DNA from: Betaproteobacteria bacterium
Lineage (GTDB): Bacteria; Pseudomonadota; Gammaproteobacteria; Burkholderiales; Usitatibacteraceae
DNA length: 64,000 bases
Assembly: GCA_016720855.1 (NCBI GenBank)
Contig: JADKJU010000002.1
Coordinates: 806,001 to 870,000 of the forward strand
Direction of reading: 5' to 3'
The notes under the pieces are model-generated. The model was not told the origin of the DNA, searched no databases, and was given only the letters and a program-made list of their open reading frames with translations. This document shows positions 47,685-57,300 of the stretch, in pieces (position 1 is the first letter of the stretch; each line of letters opens with the position of its first letter). Position numbers and translations under genes: made by a program.

Positions 47685-48103
47685 TCGTCTCGCCGTGGGT
47701 TGCCCGCCTCAAGGAATCCGGCACGCCGTTCCGGCAGGTGGGGGGTGCCGCCGAGCTCGATGCGGCCCTTACTGGCGGGCTCAAGGCCGCGCCGGCCGCG
47801 TTCCTGCTGCCCCTGGCCGAGACGGCGAGCGAGAACCAGCGCGTGAACGCCGTGTTGCACCAGGTAGGCGCCGCGGTGGGCGTGGTGATCGTCGTGAGGA
47901 ACCTCGCGGATGCGCGCGGGGACCAGGCCGTCGGCGATCTTGAGACTGCGCGCGCGTGGGCGCGCACCAAGCTCCTCGGGTGGCAGCCCTCGGGAGCTCA
48001 CGACCCCGTGGAGTACGCCGGCGGGCGGGTGCTCGCGCTCGCGAACGGCTACCTGTGGTGGCAGGACGACTGGGAGACGGCCTACGTGATCACGAGTCCG
48101 TAG
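47681..48103 (+). CDS. Tail terminator-like protein, Mu gp37 type
   Basis: This 140-aa protein, starting at a GTG that overlaps the previous stop, fits the position and size of the tail terminator / gp37 protein. Motifs include FLLPLAETASENQ, VIVVRNLADARG and WQDDWETAYVITS. The assignment is by order and partial wording. Confidence 0.65.
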   Translation: MIVSPWVARLKESGTPFRQVGGAAELDAALTGGLKAAPAAFLLPLAETASENQRVNAVLHQVGAAVGVVIVVRNLADARGDQAVGDLETARAWARTKLLGWQPSGAHDPVEYAGGRVLALANGYLWWQDDWETAYVITSP

Positions 48104-48105
48104 CC

Positions 48106-48122
48106 GCTTCAGCATGGACGCC
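48106..48122 (+). promoter_or_regulatory. Recurrent late-region motif, second site
   Basis: The 17 bases GCTTCAGCATGGACGCC here are identical to those at 43946-43962. They lie 2 bp after a stop codon and 58 bp before the next gene. Confidence 0.55.
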
Positions 48123-48179
48123 GGAGGCGTCGATTCCTACCCTCCGGTGCGTACAGCGTGGAATTCACTGGAGACCGAC

Positions 48180-48401
48180 ATGGCCCGCAAACCCGATCCC
48201 GAGACCACCACCCCGACCACGGCGAGCGCGCCAGTCGGCGCCGGCGGCCGGTACGTCAACAACCCGGACGGCACCACCTCGCTGGTGGAGCGCACCGAGC
48301 AGCGCGATCCGCGCATCAGCGAAGAGCCCGCCGAGGCGCGCCCGGCGCCCGCGGAGCAGCCCCGTCCCGCCGCGCCGTCCACGACCCACCCCGAGGAGTA
48401 A
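48180..48401 (+). CDS. Small Pro/Glu-rich phage protein (73 aa)
   Basis: The start MARKPDPET has GGAGACC upstream. The protein is low in complexity, Pro/Thr/Ala/Glu-rich, with one ordered-looking part (GGRYVNNPDGTTSLVERTEQ). Similar small genes precede the tail tube gene in many siphoviruses. Function unknown. Confidence 0.55.
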   Translation: MARKPDPETTTPTTASAPVGAGGRYVNNPDGTTSLVERTEQRDPRISEEPAEARPAPAEQPRPAAPSTTHPEE

Positions 48402-48404
48402 ACC

Positions 48405-49556
48405 ATGCCTCTCTACATGCGCCGCGCCCTCGTGATGGCGAAGATCGAGTCCACCTACGGCACGGACCCCACCCCCGCTGGCGTGGACGCCGTGCTGCTG
48501 CGCAACCTGCGCATCAAGCCCATGGCCGCGGAGTTCGCGCCTCGCGACCTGATCCGCTCGTTCTTCGGCAACTCGGAGAACCTGCCCGCCGCGATCCACG
48601 CGGAAGCGGAGTTCGAGATCGAGGTGGCCGGCAGCGGAGCGGTTGCCACGGCCCCCAAGTGGGGCATGTTCATGCGCGCGTGCGCCATGAGCGAGACCAC
48701 CACGGCGGCCGACGTGACCGGGGCTGCCCAGGCGGGCGCTGCGACCACCGTCACCCTCGCCGCCGGTGCCTCCGCCGTGGACAACTTCTACAACGGCATG
48801 AAGGTCGACATCACGGCCGGCACCGGCTCGGGCTCCACCGGCATCATCGTGGGCTACGTCGGCGCCACCAAGATCGCCACCGTGGCAGCTCCGTGGGTGG
48901 TCAACCCGGCCGCCGCCTCCACCTACGCGATCCGGGCCAACGTGCAGTACCGCGGCGTAAGCACCGCCATGGAGAGCGTGGCGTTCGTGTGCAACTACGA
49001 CGGCGTCCAGCACAAGTTCCTCGGCGGGCGCGGCAAGGTGAGCCTCACGCTCAACGCCAAGGGCATCCCGGTGTGGAAGTACAGCCTCATGGGGCTCTAC
49101 CAGACGGTGACGGACACCGCGCAGGTGACCCCGGACTACGCGGCGTGGAAGTCCCCCATCACGGCCAACAGCACCAACACGCCGGTGTTCCACCTGCACG
49201 GCGTCACTCCGGTGGTGGACACCTTCGCCATGGACCTGGCGCAGAACGCCATCTACCGCGCGCTCATCGGCTTCGAGCAGGTCCTGGTGACGGATCGCAA
49301 GCCCAAGGGCAGCATCAAGTTCGACGCCACCCTCGTGGCCACGAAGGATTGGTGGACCATCGCCAAGAATGCCACCCTCGGCCCCGCGGCGTTTCGCCAC
49401 GGCGCCGTGGGCGGCAACATCGTCCAATGCTCATTTCCGGCGGTGCAGATCGAGCCGCCGGAGTACGAGGATTCCGATGGCGTCCTGATGGTCAACGCAG
49501 GCCTCATCCCGGTGCCCGTCCTGGGCAACGACGAGGCCTACATCACGTCGATGTAA
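48405..49556 (+). CDS. Major tail (tube) protein
   Basis: This 383-aa protein has the all-beta make-up of phage tail tube proteins (KIESTYGTDPTPAGVDAVLLRNLRIKP, VSLTLNAKGIPVWKYSLMG) with an extra domain inserted at about residues 105-185 (VTLAAGASAVDNFYNGMKVDITAG...). It lies directly before the tail chaperones and tape measure, the standard order. Confidence 0.8.
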   Translation: MPLYMRRALVMAKIESTYGTDPTPAGVDAVLLRNLRIKPMAAEFAPRDLIRSFFGNSENLPAAIHAEAEFEIEVAGSGAVATAPKWGMFMRACAMSETTTAADVTGAAQAGAATTVTLAAGASAVDNFYNGMKVDITAGTGSGSTGIIVGYVGATKIATVAAPWVVNPAAASTYAIRANVQYRGVSTAMESVAFVCNYDGVQHKFLGGRGKVSLTLNAKGIPVWKYSLMGLYQTVTDTAQVTPDYAAWKSPITANSTNTPVFHLHGVTPVVDTFAMDLAQNAIYRALIGFEQVLVTDRKPKGSIKFDATLVATKDWWTIAKNATLGPAAFRHGAVGGNIVQCSFPAVQIEPPEYEDSDGVLMVNAGLIPVPVLGNDEAYITSM

Positions 49557-49566
49557 CGGAGGCCTC

Positions 49567-49923
49567 ATGGCATTCAAGCTGTCCAAGCACCCCACTTTCA
49601 CCGCCGTGGTCGAGCTGAGCATGACCGGGCCCGCGGGGAACTTGCTGCGCGGCGCGATCAAGGGCGTGTTCAAGCGCCTCGACCGCTCCGAGATCAAGGA
49701 TTTCCTCGAGCGGTACAACAAGCTGATCGCCGACCACGCGGCCGTGGACGACCTGCTGGCCGAGGTGCTGGTGGGGTGGGCCGAGATGCAGGACGACGAC
49801 GGGTCCGAAATGCCGTTCACGCGAGAGAACCTCAACCGGGTGCTGGAAAACATCCCGGTGGCGGGCCTCGCGTTCATGCAGTCCTACTTCAAGCATGCCG
49901 CGGGAGGACGAGAGGGAAACTGA
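49567..49923 (+). CDS. Tail assembly chaperone, short form (gpG-like)
   Basis: This 118-aa protein holds FKLSKHPTFTAVVELSMTG and a helical core (IKDFLERYNKLIADHAAVDDLLAEVLVGWAEM). It lies between tail tube and tape measure. Its last codons GAG GGA AAC TGA contain the -1 slippery heptamer GGGAAAC right before the stop, so a longer frameshifted form with the next frame is likely. Confidence 0.8.
   Translation: MAFKLSKHPTFTAVVELSMTGPAGNLLRGAIKGVFKRLDRSEIKDFLERYNKLIADHAAVDDLLAEVLVGWAEMQDDDGSEMPFTRENLNRVLENIPVAGLAFMQSYFKHAAGGREGN
49914..49920 (+). promoter_or_regulatory. Programmed -1 frameshift site GGGAAAC
   Basis: The heptamer reads G GGA AAC in the zero frame and sits immediately before the TGA of the chaperone. 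After slipping back one base, reading continues as GGG AAA CTG ATC in the frame that stays open to 50300. Lambda uses the closely similar GGGAAAG between its tail chaperones G and T. Confidence 0.75.
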
Positions 49924-50300
49924 TCGGCGCGGCTCGGTACTGGGCACTCGGAGACGAACGGGCCGCGCGAGATCTGAAAGAAGTCGTCAGGCAGCTTCGC
50001 GCCGGGGGTGCCCCCGAGGTGGAGATTGCCAAGCTCGCCGGACAGGAAGGGGACGGCGGGGACTACGAAATCTGGCCCGAGAACGCAGATGCGCTCCGGG
50101 CTTTTTCATTTTGCGAGAGCCAATGGCGCGTGGCCTTTGGCCCGATGGGAGGGGCGGTGTGGATGGGGTTGCGATGGGACGCCGTGGACCGCGCGCTGCG
50201 GATCTTCGGCATCCCGGACAACGAGGAGACCTGGTGGGCCATCCGGGTGCTTGAGCGCGAGGCATCGGCAGCACTCAACGAAAAGGCGGGCGAAAAGTGA
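49920..50300 (+). CDS. Tail chaperone extension, DUF1799-like (frameshift product)
   Basis: The -1 frame after the slippery site encodes 126 residues (LIGAARYWALGDERAARDL ... GGAVWMGLRWDAVDRALRIFGIPD), matching DUF1799 proteins that follow the tail chaperone. No good start codon of its own exists near the beginning, which favours production as a 244-aa fusion. It overlaps the tape measure start by GTGA. Confidence 0.7.
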   Translation: MIGAARYWALGDERAARDLKEVVRQLRAGGAPEVEIAKLAGQEGDGGDYEIWPENADALRAFSFCESQWRVAFGPMGGAVWMGLRWDAVDRALRIFGIPDNEETWWAIRVLEREASAALNEKAGEK

Positions 50301-53300
50301 GCGCTAATATCACCTTCGGGGTACGGATCACGGCGGACAACCAGGTGTTCGTTAACGGTGTGCGCGCGTCCACCGAGGAGGTGAACAAGCTCGGCGAGGG
50401 CTTGAAGCGCGTCTCCAAGGACGCCGACGGGGCCGCCGGCAGCCAGGAGAGCCTTACCGGCGCGGTCGCCAAGGGCTCGATCGCGGCGGACGTAGCGATG
50501 AAGGCCGTCCAGTTTCTGGGTGACACCTACGCCGGGATGAAGGAACAGACGCGCCAGGCACAGCAGGAGCAGCTGCGGCTGGAGAGCGTGCTCAACGCCA
50601 CGCAGGGGGCGGCGGGCAGGACGGCGGAGCAGATCTCGGAACTCGCGAATGCGATGGCGAAAGCCACGCGCTTCGATGGCGACGGGATCAAGAAGGCCGC
50701 GGCCCAGCTCGCCGCTTTCGGGGACATCGCCGGGAAGACGTTCGACCGCACGATCAAGGCGGCCGGGGACCTGGCCGCGGTGTTCGGGGGCGATCTTGAG
50801 ACTCGCACCTTGCAGCTCGCCAAGGTGCTGACCGAGCCGGGGACCTCGCTGGGGCAGTTTGAGCGATCGTTCGGCAAGTTTGAGCCGGAGGTGAAGAAGG
50901 CGATCGCGAACGCCCTCGAATTGAACGACGTCATGATGGCTCAGAAAATCATCCTGGACAACCTAGAGGGGCGCGTCGGCGGAGCGGCGGTGAACGCATA
51001 CCGCGGGCTGGAGCGGCAGATCGAAGGGACGAATAAGGCCTGGGACGACCTCCTCAAGGCGATGGGCGAGCGCGTCTTCGATGCGCAGTCGAAAGACGCG
51101 TCGGCATTCGAGACGGTTCTTCGTTCCTTGGGGGACACGATAAGGGCGACCTCGAGCGACTGGGAGAGAGCCGCGTTGATCGCCGAGGAGTCCGGGATCA
51201 ACATGTTCAATCCCCTCGCGATCCCGGCGATTGTTGGCTCCGCTGCCCAGCAGCGTGAGCAAGAGCGCCTGCTTGCCGGTGACGGTGCGCGGCGCCCCGG
51301 AGCAAGCGCAGATCCCAACAGACAACGAGCTGCAGACGAGTTTAAGCGGCTCCTGGAGGGGTCGAGCAAAGCGGAGAAGTTCGCCTCCGAGTGGCGTCAC
51401 GCTTGGGCCACCATCATCCAGGACGGAAAGGTTGGGACGGCCGAGGCGAGCCAGATCATCGAGTCCATCGTGGCGAAGTACACGTCCGCCGTCAAAAGGA
51501 CTTCGGACGAATCGAAGACGCGCACCGAGGAAGCCTACGACGCCGCTCAGCAGGTCGACCGCATGGAGGAGGAGGCCAACGCCGAGCGCGAGAAGGGGGC
51601 GGCCTTCGTCGCCAAGATGCTCAGCGACATGAACGGCATCGTGGCCACCGCGGAAGAGGACGTGGCCCTGTGGGGGGTCCGCTCGGAATACGCCGGCAAC
51701 ATCCGCAAGGCGCGGGAGCTGACCAAGAAGCTGGAGGGCGAGATTTGGCTCGTGGACGAGAACCAGGCGAAGGCGATGCGCGACATCCTCGCCTCGACGC
51801 TGGCCGCCATGGACGCCAGAACCGCCACCATCATCCTCTTGAAGGAGGAGAAAGCGATCACCGAGGCCAGGATCGAGGCCGAGAAGCGGTTGGGCGCCGA
51901 AATCGAGAAACAGAACGAGCAGATCGGCCAGTCGCTCACCGATGCCCTGTTCCGGGCCTTCGAGAGTGGCGAGGGGTTCGGCCGGGCGTTCGCCCAGACG
52001 CTCATGAACACCATCAACGCCATGGTGTTGCGCCCGATCATCAACCCAATCTCCAGCGCGGTGGGCGGGGCGGTCAACGCCGGTCTTTCGTCGGCAGGGA
52101 ACGCGGTCGCCGGGTACTTGGGATATGGCAGCATCGGCACTGCGAGCCAGTTCGTTGGCGGGCTCACCGGGGCGATCCCGGCGGGCGCGATCGGCGCAGA
52201 GGCGGTTGCGGCGGGCGTCGGCGTGGATTCGTTGTCGGCGTCCATCGGGTCCGCATTGCTGGGGCTCGGCCCGGTGGGTTGGGCAACTATCGCTGCAGCA
52301 ACCGTAGCCGCCTACGTGGGACTGCGTGATCCCGGGCCTGCGGAGCGGCAGGGAACCTTTGGCCAGGTGACCGGGGACACCCAGGGGCTCGCCTACTCGG
52401 CCCGTAGCCGGTTTAGCCAGTTCGGTTTCTCCGACATGGCGTGGGGTTCGGACGCCGACATGAAGCCCACGATCACGGCGTTCCTCGGAGGGCTCACCAC
52501 CTTCGAGAACGCCCTGTACGCGGCCATCAAGCCCGACCAGCGGGAGGCGGTGTCCACCGCCCTTGCGGGGTCCACGCGCCGGTACTCCCTCGGGACGGAG
52601 CACGAGGACTTCGGCGCCCAGCTGCTCGGCATTGCGCGCGATCGCCTGGCGACGATCGTGGGGGCCATCTACCCCTCGCTGGAACACCTCATCATCGGCT
52701 TCGAGGGCACGGGCGAGGAGCTGCTCAACTTCGTGTCCGGCCTCATGCGCACGCAGCAGATCATCAATGCGATGGTGGACGCCAACCCCATGGAGGCGGC
52801 CACCACCCAGTTCCGCAACGCGCAAAACGGTATCGCCACGGCGCTCAACGCCAACAACAGCCGCATGCGCACCCTGATCGAGACCTTCGACGGCACGGCC
52901 GCCGGCGCCGACGCGCTCACCCAGGCCACCAACCAATACTACATGGCGCAGGTGCAGCTGCTGGTCCAGATGGAGGAGATCAGGCAGTCGGTTGCCGGCA
53001 TGTTCGGCGACACGCGCCGCTCCATCGAAATGGGTGGGCTCACCGACCAGGAGCGGTACAACTACCTGCAGAACGAGGCCGACGACCTGTACAGCCAGGT
53101 GCTCGCATCCACCAACCCCGAGGAAATCCAGCGGTGGGCGCAGCGCATCAACCAGGACATCCTCGATTCGTTCAACCTTCTGGCTCCGGAGCAACAGCGA
53201 TCGGAGCGCGAGAACTTCCTCTCGCGGCTGGACACGGTGAGCACCGCCACCCAGGCGCGCATCGCGTCGCTGCAGACCCAGGCGGCTGCCGCCACCCGGG

Positions 53301-53494
53301 CCAACATGGATCGCGTGGCCGATCTGTGGGAGGAGGCCTCCACCGAGCAGAAAGCGGCGGCGGCCGTGCAGCTCGCCGCGGCCAAGCTCAACTACGAGAA
53401 CTCGGCGGGGTACTCGCCCTATTCCGGGCCGCCGATCCCCACGAAGCAACCCGGCGATTACGCCAAGAGCTACGTGCTGACGGACGGAGGCTGA
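50297..53494 (+). CDS. Tape measure protein
   Basis: This 1065-aa protein starts at GTG and has the tape-measure layout: VNGVRASTEEVNKLGEGLK, a helical coiled coil through about residue 330, a hydrophobic middle (about 555-690, with AVGGAVNAGLSSAGNAVAGYLGYG), and a helical end with VAGMFGDTRRSIEMGGL. It sets tail length and is threaded through the tube. 1065 residues correspond to a tail of roughly 160 nm if the usual length ratio holds. Confidence 0.92.
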   Translation: MSANITFGVRITADNQVFVNGVRASTEEVNKLGEGLKRVSKDADGAAGSQESLTGAVAKGSIAADVAMKAVQFLGDTYAGMKEQTRQAQQEQLRLESVLNATQGAAGRTAEQISELANAMAKATRFDGDGIKKAAAQLAAFGDIAGKTFDRTIKAAGDLAAVFGGDLETRTLQLAKVLTEPGTSLGQFERSFGKFEPEVKKAIANALELNDVMMAQKIILDNLEGRVGGAAVNAYRGLERQIEGTNKAWDDLLKAMGERVFDAQSKDASAFETVLRSLGDTIRATSSDWERAALIAEESGINMFNPLAIPAIVGSAAQQREQERLLAGDGARRPGASADPNRQRAADEFKRLLEGSSKAEKFASEWRHAWATIIQDGKVGTAEASQIIESIVAKYTSAVKRTSDESKTRTEEAYDAAQQVDRMEEEANAEREKGAAFVAKMLSDMNGIVATAEEDVALWGVRSEYAGNIRKARELTKKLEGEIWLVDENQAKAMRDILASTLAAMDARTATIILLKEEKAITEARIEAEKRLGAEIEKQNEQIGQSLTDALFRAFESGEGFGRAFAQTLMNTINAMVLRPIINPISSAVGGAVNAGLSSAGNAVAGYLGYGSIGTASQFVGGLTGAIPAGAIGAEAVAAGVGVDSLSASIGSALLGLGPVGWATIAAATVAAYVGLRDPGPAERQGTFGQVTGDTQGLAYSARSRFSQFGFSDMAWGSDADMKPTITAFLGGLTTFENALYAAIKPDQREAVSTALAGSTRRYSLGTEHEDFGAQLLGIARDRLATIVGAIYPSLEHLIIGFEGTGEELLNFVSGLMRTQQIINAMVDANPMEAATTQFRNAQNGIATALNANNSRMRTLIETFDGTAAGADALTQATNQYYMAQVQLLVQMEEIRQSVAGMFGDTRRSIEMGGLTDQERYNYLQNEADDLYSQVLASTNPEEIQRWAQRINQDILDSFNLLAPEQQRSERENFLSRLDTVSTATQARIASLQTQAAAATRANMDRVADLWEEASTEQKAAAAVQLAAAKLNYENSAGYSPYSGPPIPTKQPGDYAKSYVLTDGG

Positions 53495-53495
53495 C

Positions 53496-54017
53496 ATGCC
53501 GCGCAAGATTTCCACGGCACTCGACACCGAGCTCGCGAAGACGATCACCTCTGTCGGATACCTGATCGAGATGGTCATGTCGTCGACGCTGCGCATGTCC
53601 AACCTCGGGACGGTGTCGTGGGACGGCTACCCCTGGGTGGGTGTCGACTTCTCGCTCGACAACATGGAGGCCTCGGAGGCCGGGCGCATGACCCCCTCCC
53701 TCGCGATCCAGAACCTCGACAGCGCCATGGCCGCCCTGTTCCTCACCGACAACATGGCCGACGTGCGCGTGACGTGTCGCCAGTTTGCTCGAGGCGCGCT
53801 GGGGGTTGCCGACGTGGTGACCCTGTTCACGCTCGCCGTGGGAGAGGCCCGCATCGGCCTGAAGGAGATCGTCATCCAGCTGGTGCCGGAAATGAACGCC
53901 GCGTTCTCGCCGCGGCGCCGGGTCGATCCGTCGTTCGGCTTCTCCTACGCCTTGCCGCGCGGCTCCCAGGTGGCGTGGGAAAACGAGATCTTCACGACGG
54001 AGGCCGCCAATGGCTGA
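53496..54017 (+). CDS. Tail tip/baseplate protein (173 aa)
   Basis: Not certain. Placed directly after the tape measure, the gene has a beta-rich wording (TLRMSNLGTVSWDGYPWVGVDFSLDNME) of a distal-tail or tail-tip protein such as lambda M/L counterparts. Its end overlaps the next gene by eight bases. Confidence 0.6.
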   Translation: MPRKISTALDTELAKTITSVGYLIEMVMSSTLRMSNLGTVSWDGYPWVGVDFSLDNMEASEAGRMTPSLAIQNLDSAMAALFLTDNMADVRVTCRQFARGALGVADVVTLFTLAVGEARIGLKEIVIQLVPEMNAAFSPRRRVDPSFGFSYALPRGSQVAWENEIFTTEAANG

Positions 54018-54339
54018 TTACCCGGTGGCCAAGATCGATGTGGCCGGCTCGAAGTTCACGTGGAAGGACGCCATCCTGCTGTCCACCGCGCGGGACGGCG
54101 GCACCAAGGCGCGCCGGCTCGCTGCGGCCAAGAAGCGGGCGTGGAAGCTCCACCACGCGTTCCTGAACGCCTCCGAGTACGCCGCGCTGGAGTCGTTCTA
54201 CAACACCTATCGAGCCGACACGTTCAATTTCACCTGGCGCGGAGTCGTGTACGAGGTGCTGTTCGCGGACAGCGAGATCGACTTCGCCCCGCTCAAGAGC
54301 GAGAACAGCGATGTCACCATCACCCTGATGGAAGTCTAG
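54010..54339 (+). CDS. Minor tail protein (109 aa)
   Basis: This small protein (WKLHHAFLNASEYAALESFYNTYRADTFNFTWRG) resembles minor tail or baseplate-wedge proteins that precede the tip protein. Its stop codon shares one base with the next start. Confidence 0.65.
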   Translation: MADYPVAKIDVAGSKFTWKDAILLSTARDGGTKARRLAAAKKRAWKLHHAFLNASEYAALESFYNTYRADTFNFTWRGVVYEVLFADSEIDFAPLKSENSDVTITLMEV

Positions 54340-57300
54340 TGGCCAAAGACCGGGTCATCCCCTCCGTCATCATCAACCTGCCCAGGGACCCGTCTGGGCA
54401 AGCGCCGCCGACCACGCTCAACGCGGCCGCGCAGGCCTCCACGCAGGCGCAACTCATCACCGCCGGGCGCGACAGCTACATCCCCATCACCTACGGCGGT
54501 CCGGATCGCGTGGCGGGGCTCCTGTACTTCTGCCGCGTCCACAACGGCAATCTCGTGGTCGTGCAGATCCTCGGCCACGGCCCGATGGAGAGCATCACGG
54601 GTGTGGACATGGACGACGGGGCGCTGCCAGCGAGCGTGACGGTCGCCACCTACCTTGGCACGGACACCCAGAACGAAGACCCCACGCTGGTGGCGGCCAT
54701 CCCGGGATTCGCCGAGAAGATGCGCGGCACGGCCTACCTGGTCGCCGTGGTCCCGCCGGGTGTGTCCAGAGGATTCCCGCGCTTCACCGCGCTGGTCAAG
54801 GGCGTCAAGGTGTACGACCCCCGCGAGAACGTGATCACGTACTCCAACACGTTCTCCAACGCGGCGTGGACCAACTCGCTGTCCACCCTCACCCAAGGGG
54901 CGCTGGCCCCTGACGGCACCCCCACCGCATGGACTCTGACGGACAGCAACGCGGCGGGCTACGGGGCCCTCTCGCGCAACTTCGCGATCGCGAACGACAC
55001 CGCCAGCTACGCCATGTCGATCCGCGTGAAGAAGACCGCGGGCGGTACTGCCCCCACGTTCGGCATCAACGTCAACCTCGTGGGCGGCACGGGCGTCACG
55101 CGGCACCTGCGGCTCAACACCGACACCGGGGTGGATGCGTTCGGCAATTGGACGGTCACGACCGACCTGCGCGATCCCACCTTCTGGCTGTGCGCCGCGG
55201 TCGTCACCAACAACGCGTCCGGAAACACGAACCTCGCGTACGCCCTCTACCCCGCCACGAGCGCCTACGGCGGCGGAGCGTCCGACACGGTGGCGGCCAC
55301 CGGCAGCGCGGTGTGCTGCTGGGCGCAGGGAAATAACGGGGCCACCATCCTGCCGTACACCCCGACCACCTCGGCAATCGTGCTCCCCGGTACGCGGTGG
55401 AGCGACAACCCTGCGCTCGCCCTCGCGGACTTCGCGGTCAACACGGTGTACGGGTGTCGCAAACTCGCCGACTGGACGCAGGTGGCCTATGCCGCGGCGT
55501 ACTGCGACGAGCTCGTGGGCGCCACGCCCGAGAAGCGCAACCTGCTGTCCCTCACCATCCTCGAGAAGCGCACGACCGACGAGTGGGTGGACGTGCTGCG
55601 TGCCTACGTGCCGGCGTTCGTGGAGTGGGACGGCGACATCATGTACATGACGCACGACGGCCCGCGCCCGAGCGATCACGCCTTCACCGCCGCCAACATC
55701 GACACCTCCCCGGAGCCGGCGCTGATCAACCGGGGCCTGCAGGATCGGGCCAACGTGGTGGAGATCGGCTTCATGCGCACGGACGTGACCCCGTGGGTGA
55801 TGGATTTCGCCACCGCCGACAACGCGCCATCGGTGCGCTACAAGAGCCGCGTGGACCTCCCCGGCATCCGCCGGGCCACGCAGGCCTACCGTTTCGCAGT
55901 CGAGCGGCTGAACCACTACACGCTGGAGCGCCTCGAGGCGATCTTCGGGGCGTTCGAGCAGGCCCTGAAGGTACGCGTCGGCGACGTCGCCACGGTGACG
56001 GACGACATCGGGATGTCGGGACAGCTCATCCGCGTGACCGCGCGCACGGATCGCGGGCATGGCCGCTGGCTCGTGGGCGGGAGGTTCTACTCCGCCGCAG
56101 CGTTCTCAGATTCCATCGCCACGGGGGCGGCGGGGAACGCCACCAACCTGCCCAACCCGCGCATCGTGCCCGCTCCCGCCTCCATCACGGTGACGGAGAC
56201 GGTCTACGCGGAGAAGGAAGTGACGGCGGACGCCCTCGGGCGCGGCTTCATCTATCAGAGCCGCCTGGACGTGACCTGGCCCGCGGTGTCGCACCCCTAC
56301 AAGGTCAAGTACCGGGTGCAGTTCCTCGATGGGGCCCAGGTGATCCACGAGGGCACCACCCCGGACCTGTCCTACTCGTCCCCGGCGGTGCAACAGGGCA
56401 TCACGTACACCGTCAAGGTGTGGGCGTTCAACAACCTGGGCTTCGAGTGCGACACCCCGGTGTCCACCAACCATGCGGCGCTGGGCAAGCTCCTGCCGCC
56501 TGGCAACGTGCCGGCCATCACGCAGGCGGTCGAAATCGGGGGCGATGTGCTGCTCTCGTGGTCGCCGGCCATCGACATCGACGTGGTGCGCTACGAGTGG
56601 CGCTACGCCTCGCCCGGGGCCTTCGTGTGGTCGAGTGCCACGCTGATCGATCGCCCGGACGGGCTGCGTGCGGTGTTCAAGGGGCTCCCCGTGGGGACGT
56701 GGCGCCTCGGCGTCAAGGCCATCGACTCGGTGGGCAACTACTCGGCCACCGAGACCACGGTGGATCTCACCATCACCACGGACGCCAACTCGTTCGCCCA
56801 GGAGCGCGAGTTCACGAGCCCCACGCTCACGAACATGGTGGCCATCCCGCCTCTTGAGGGGGTCAACAAGTCCCGCTGGGCGACGCGCATCGCGGCCGAT
56901 CAATGGAACAGCGTCATGCCCAACCCGGTCAACTCGGGCGGCAACCCGGTCATTTCGTACCACGCCTCGGGCGATCAGAAGTGGCTCGGGGAAACGTGGG
57001 ATCTCGCCAACACCATCGCCGGGGATTGGTCCCTGATCCCCTACGTGTCCGTGCTGTCGGGCAGCGCCATCTACTCCATCGAGACGAGCCCGGATGGCAG
57101 CACGTGGACTCCGCATACCGGCACCGCGTGGAACGGCAGCACGCGCTTCATCCGTCCCGTCATCCAGGCGCTGGGCACCTCCACCATCGTGGTGTACCAG
57201 CCGCCGAAGATCGCGTTCATCGCCACCATCAAGAAGTCCAGCGGCGGCCCGGTCACCTCGCTCGCCTCCGGCGGCAAGACTATCGTGCTGCCGGACCACT

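Noticed and set aside
50963..53602. An 879-aa leftward frame opposite the tape measure
   Set aside because: Shadow frame with no ribosome site, no domain and repeated RR/GG/VV composition.
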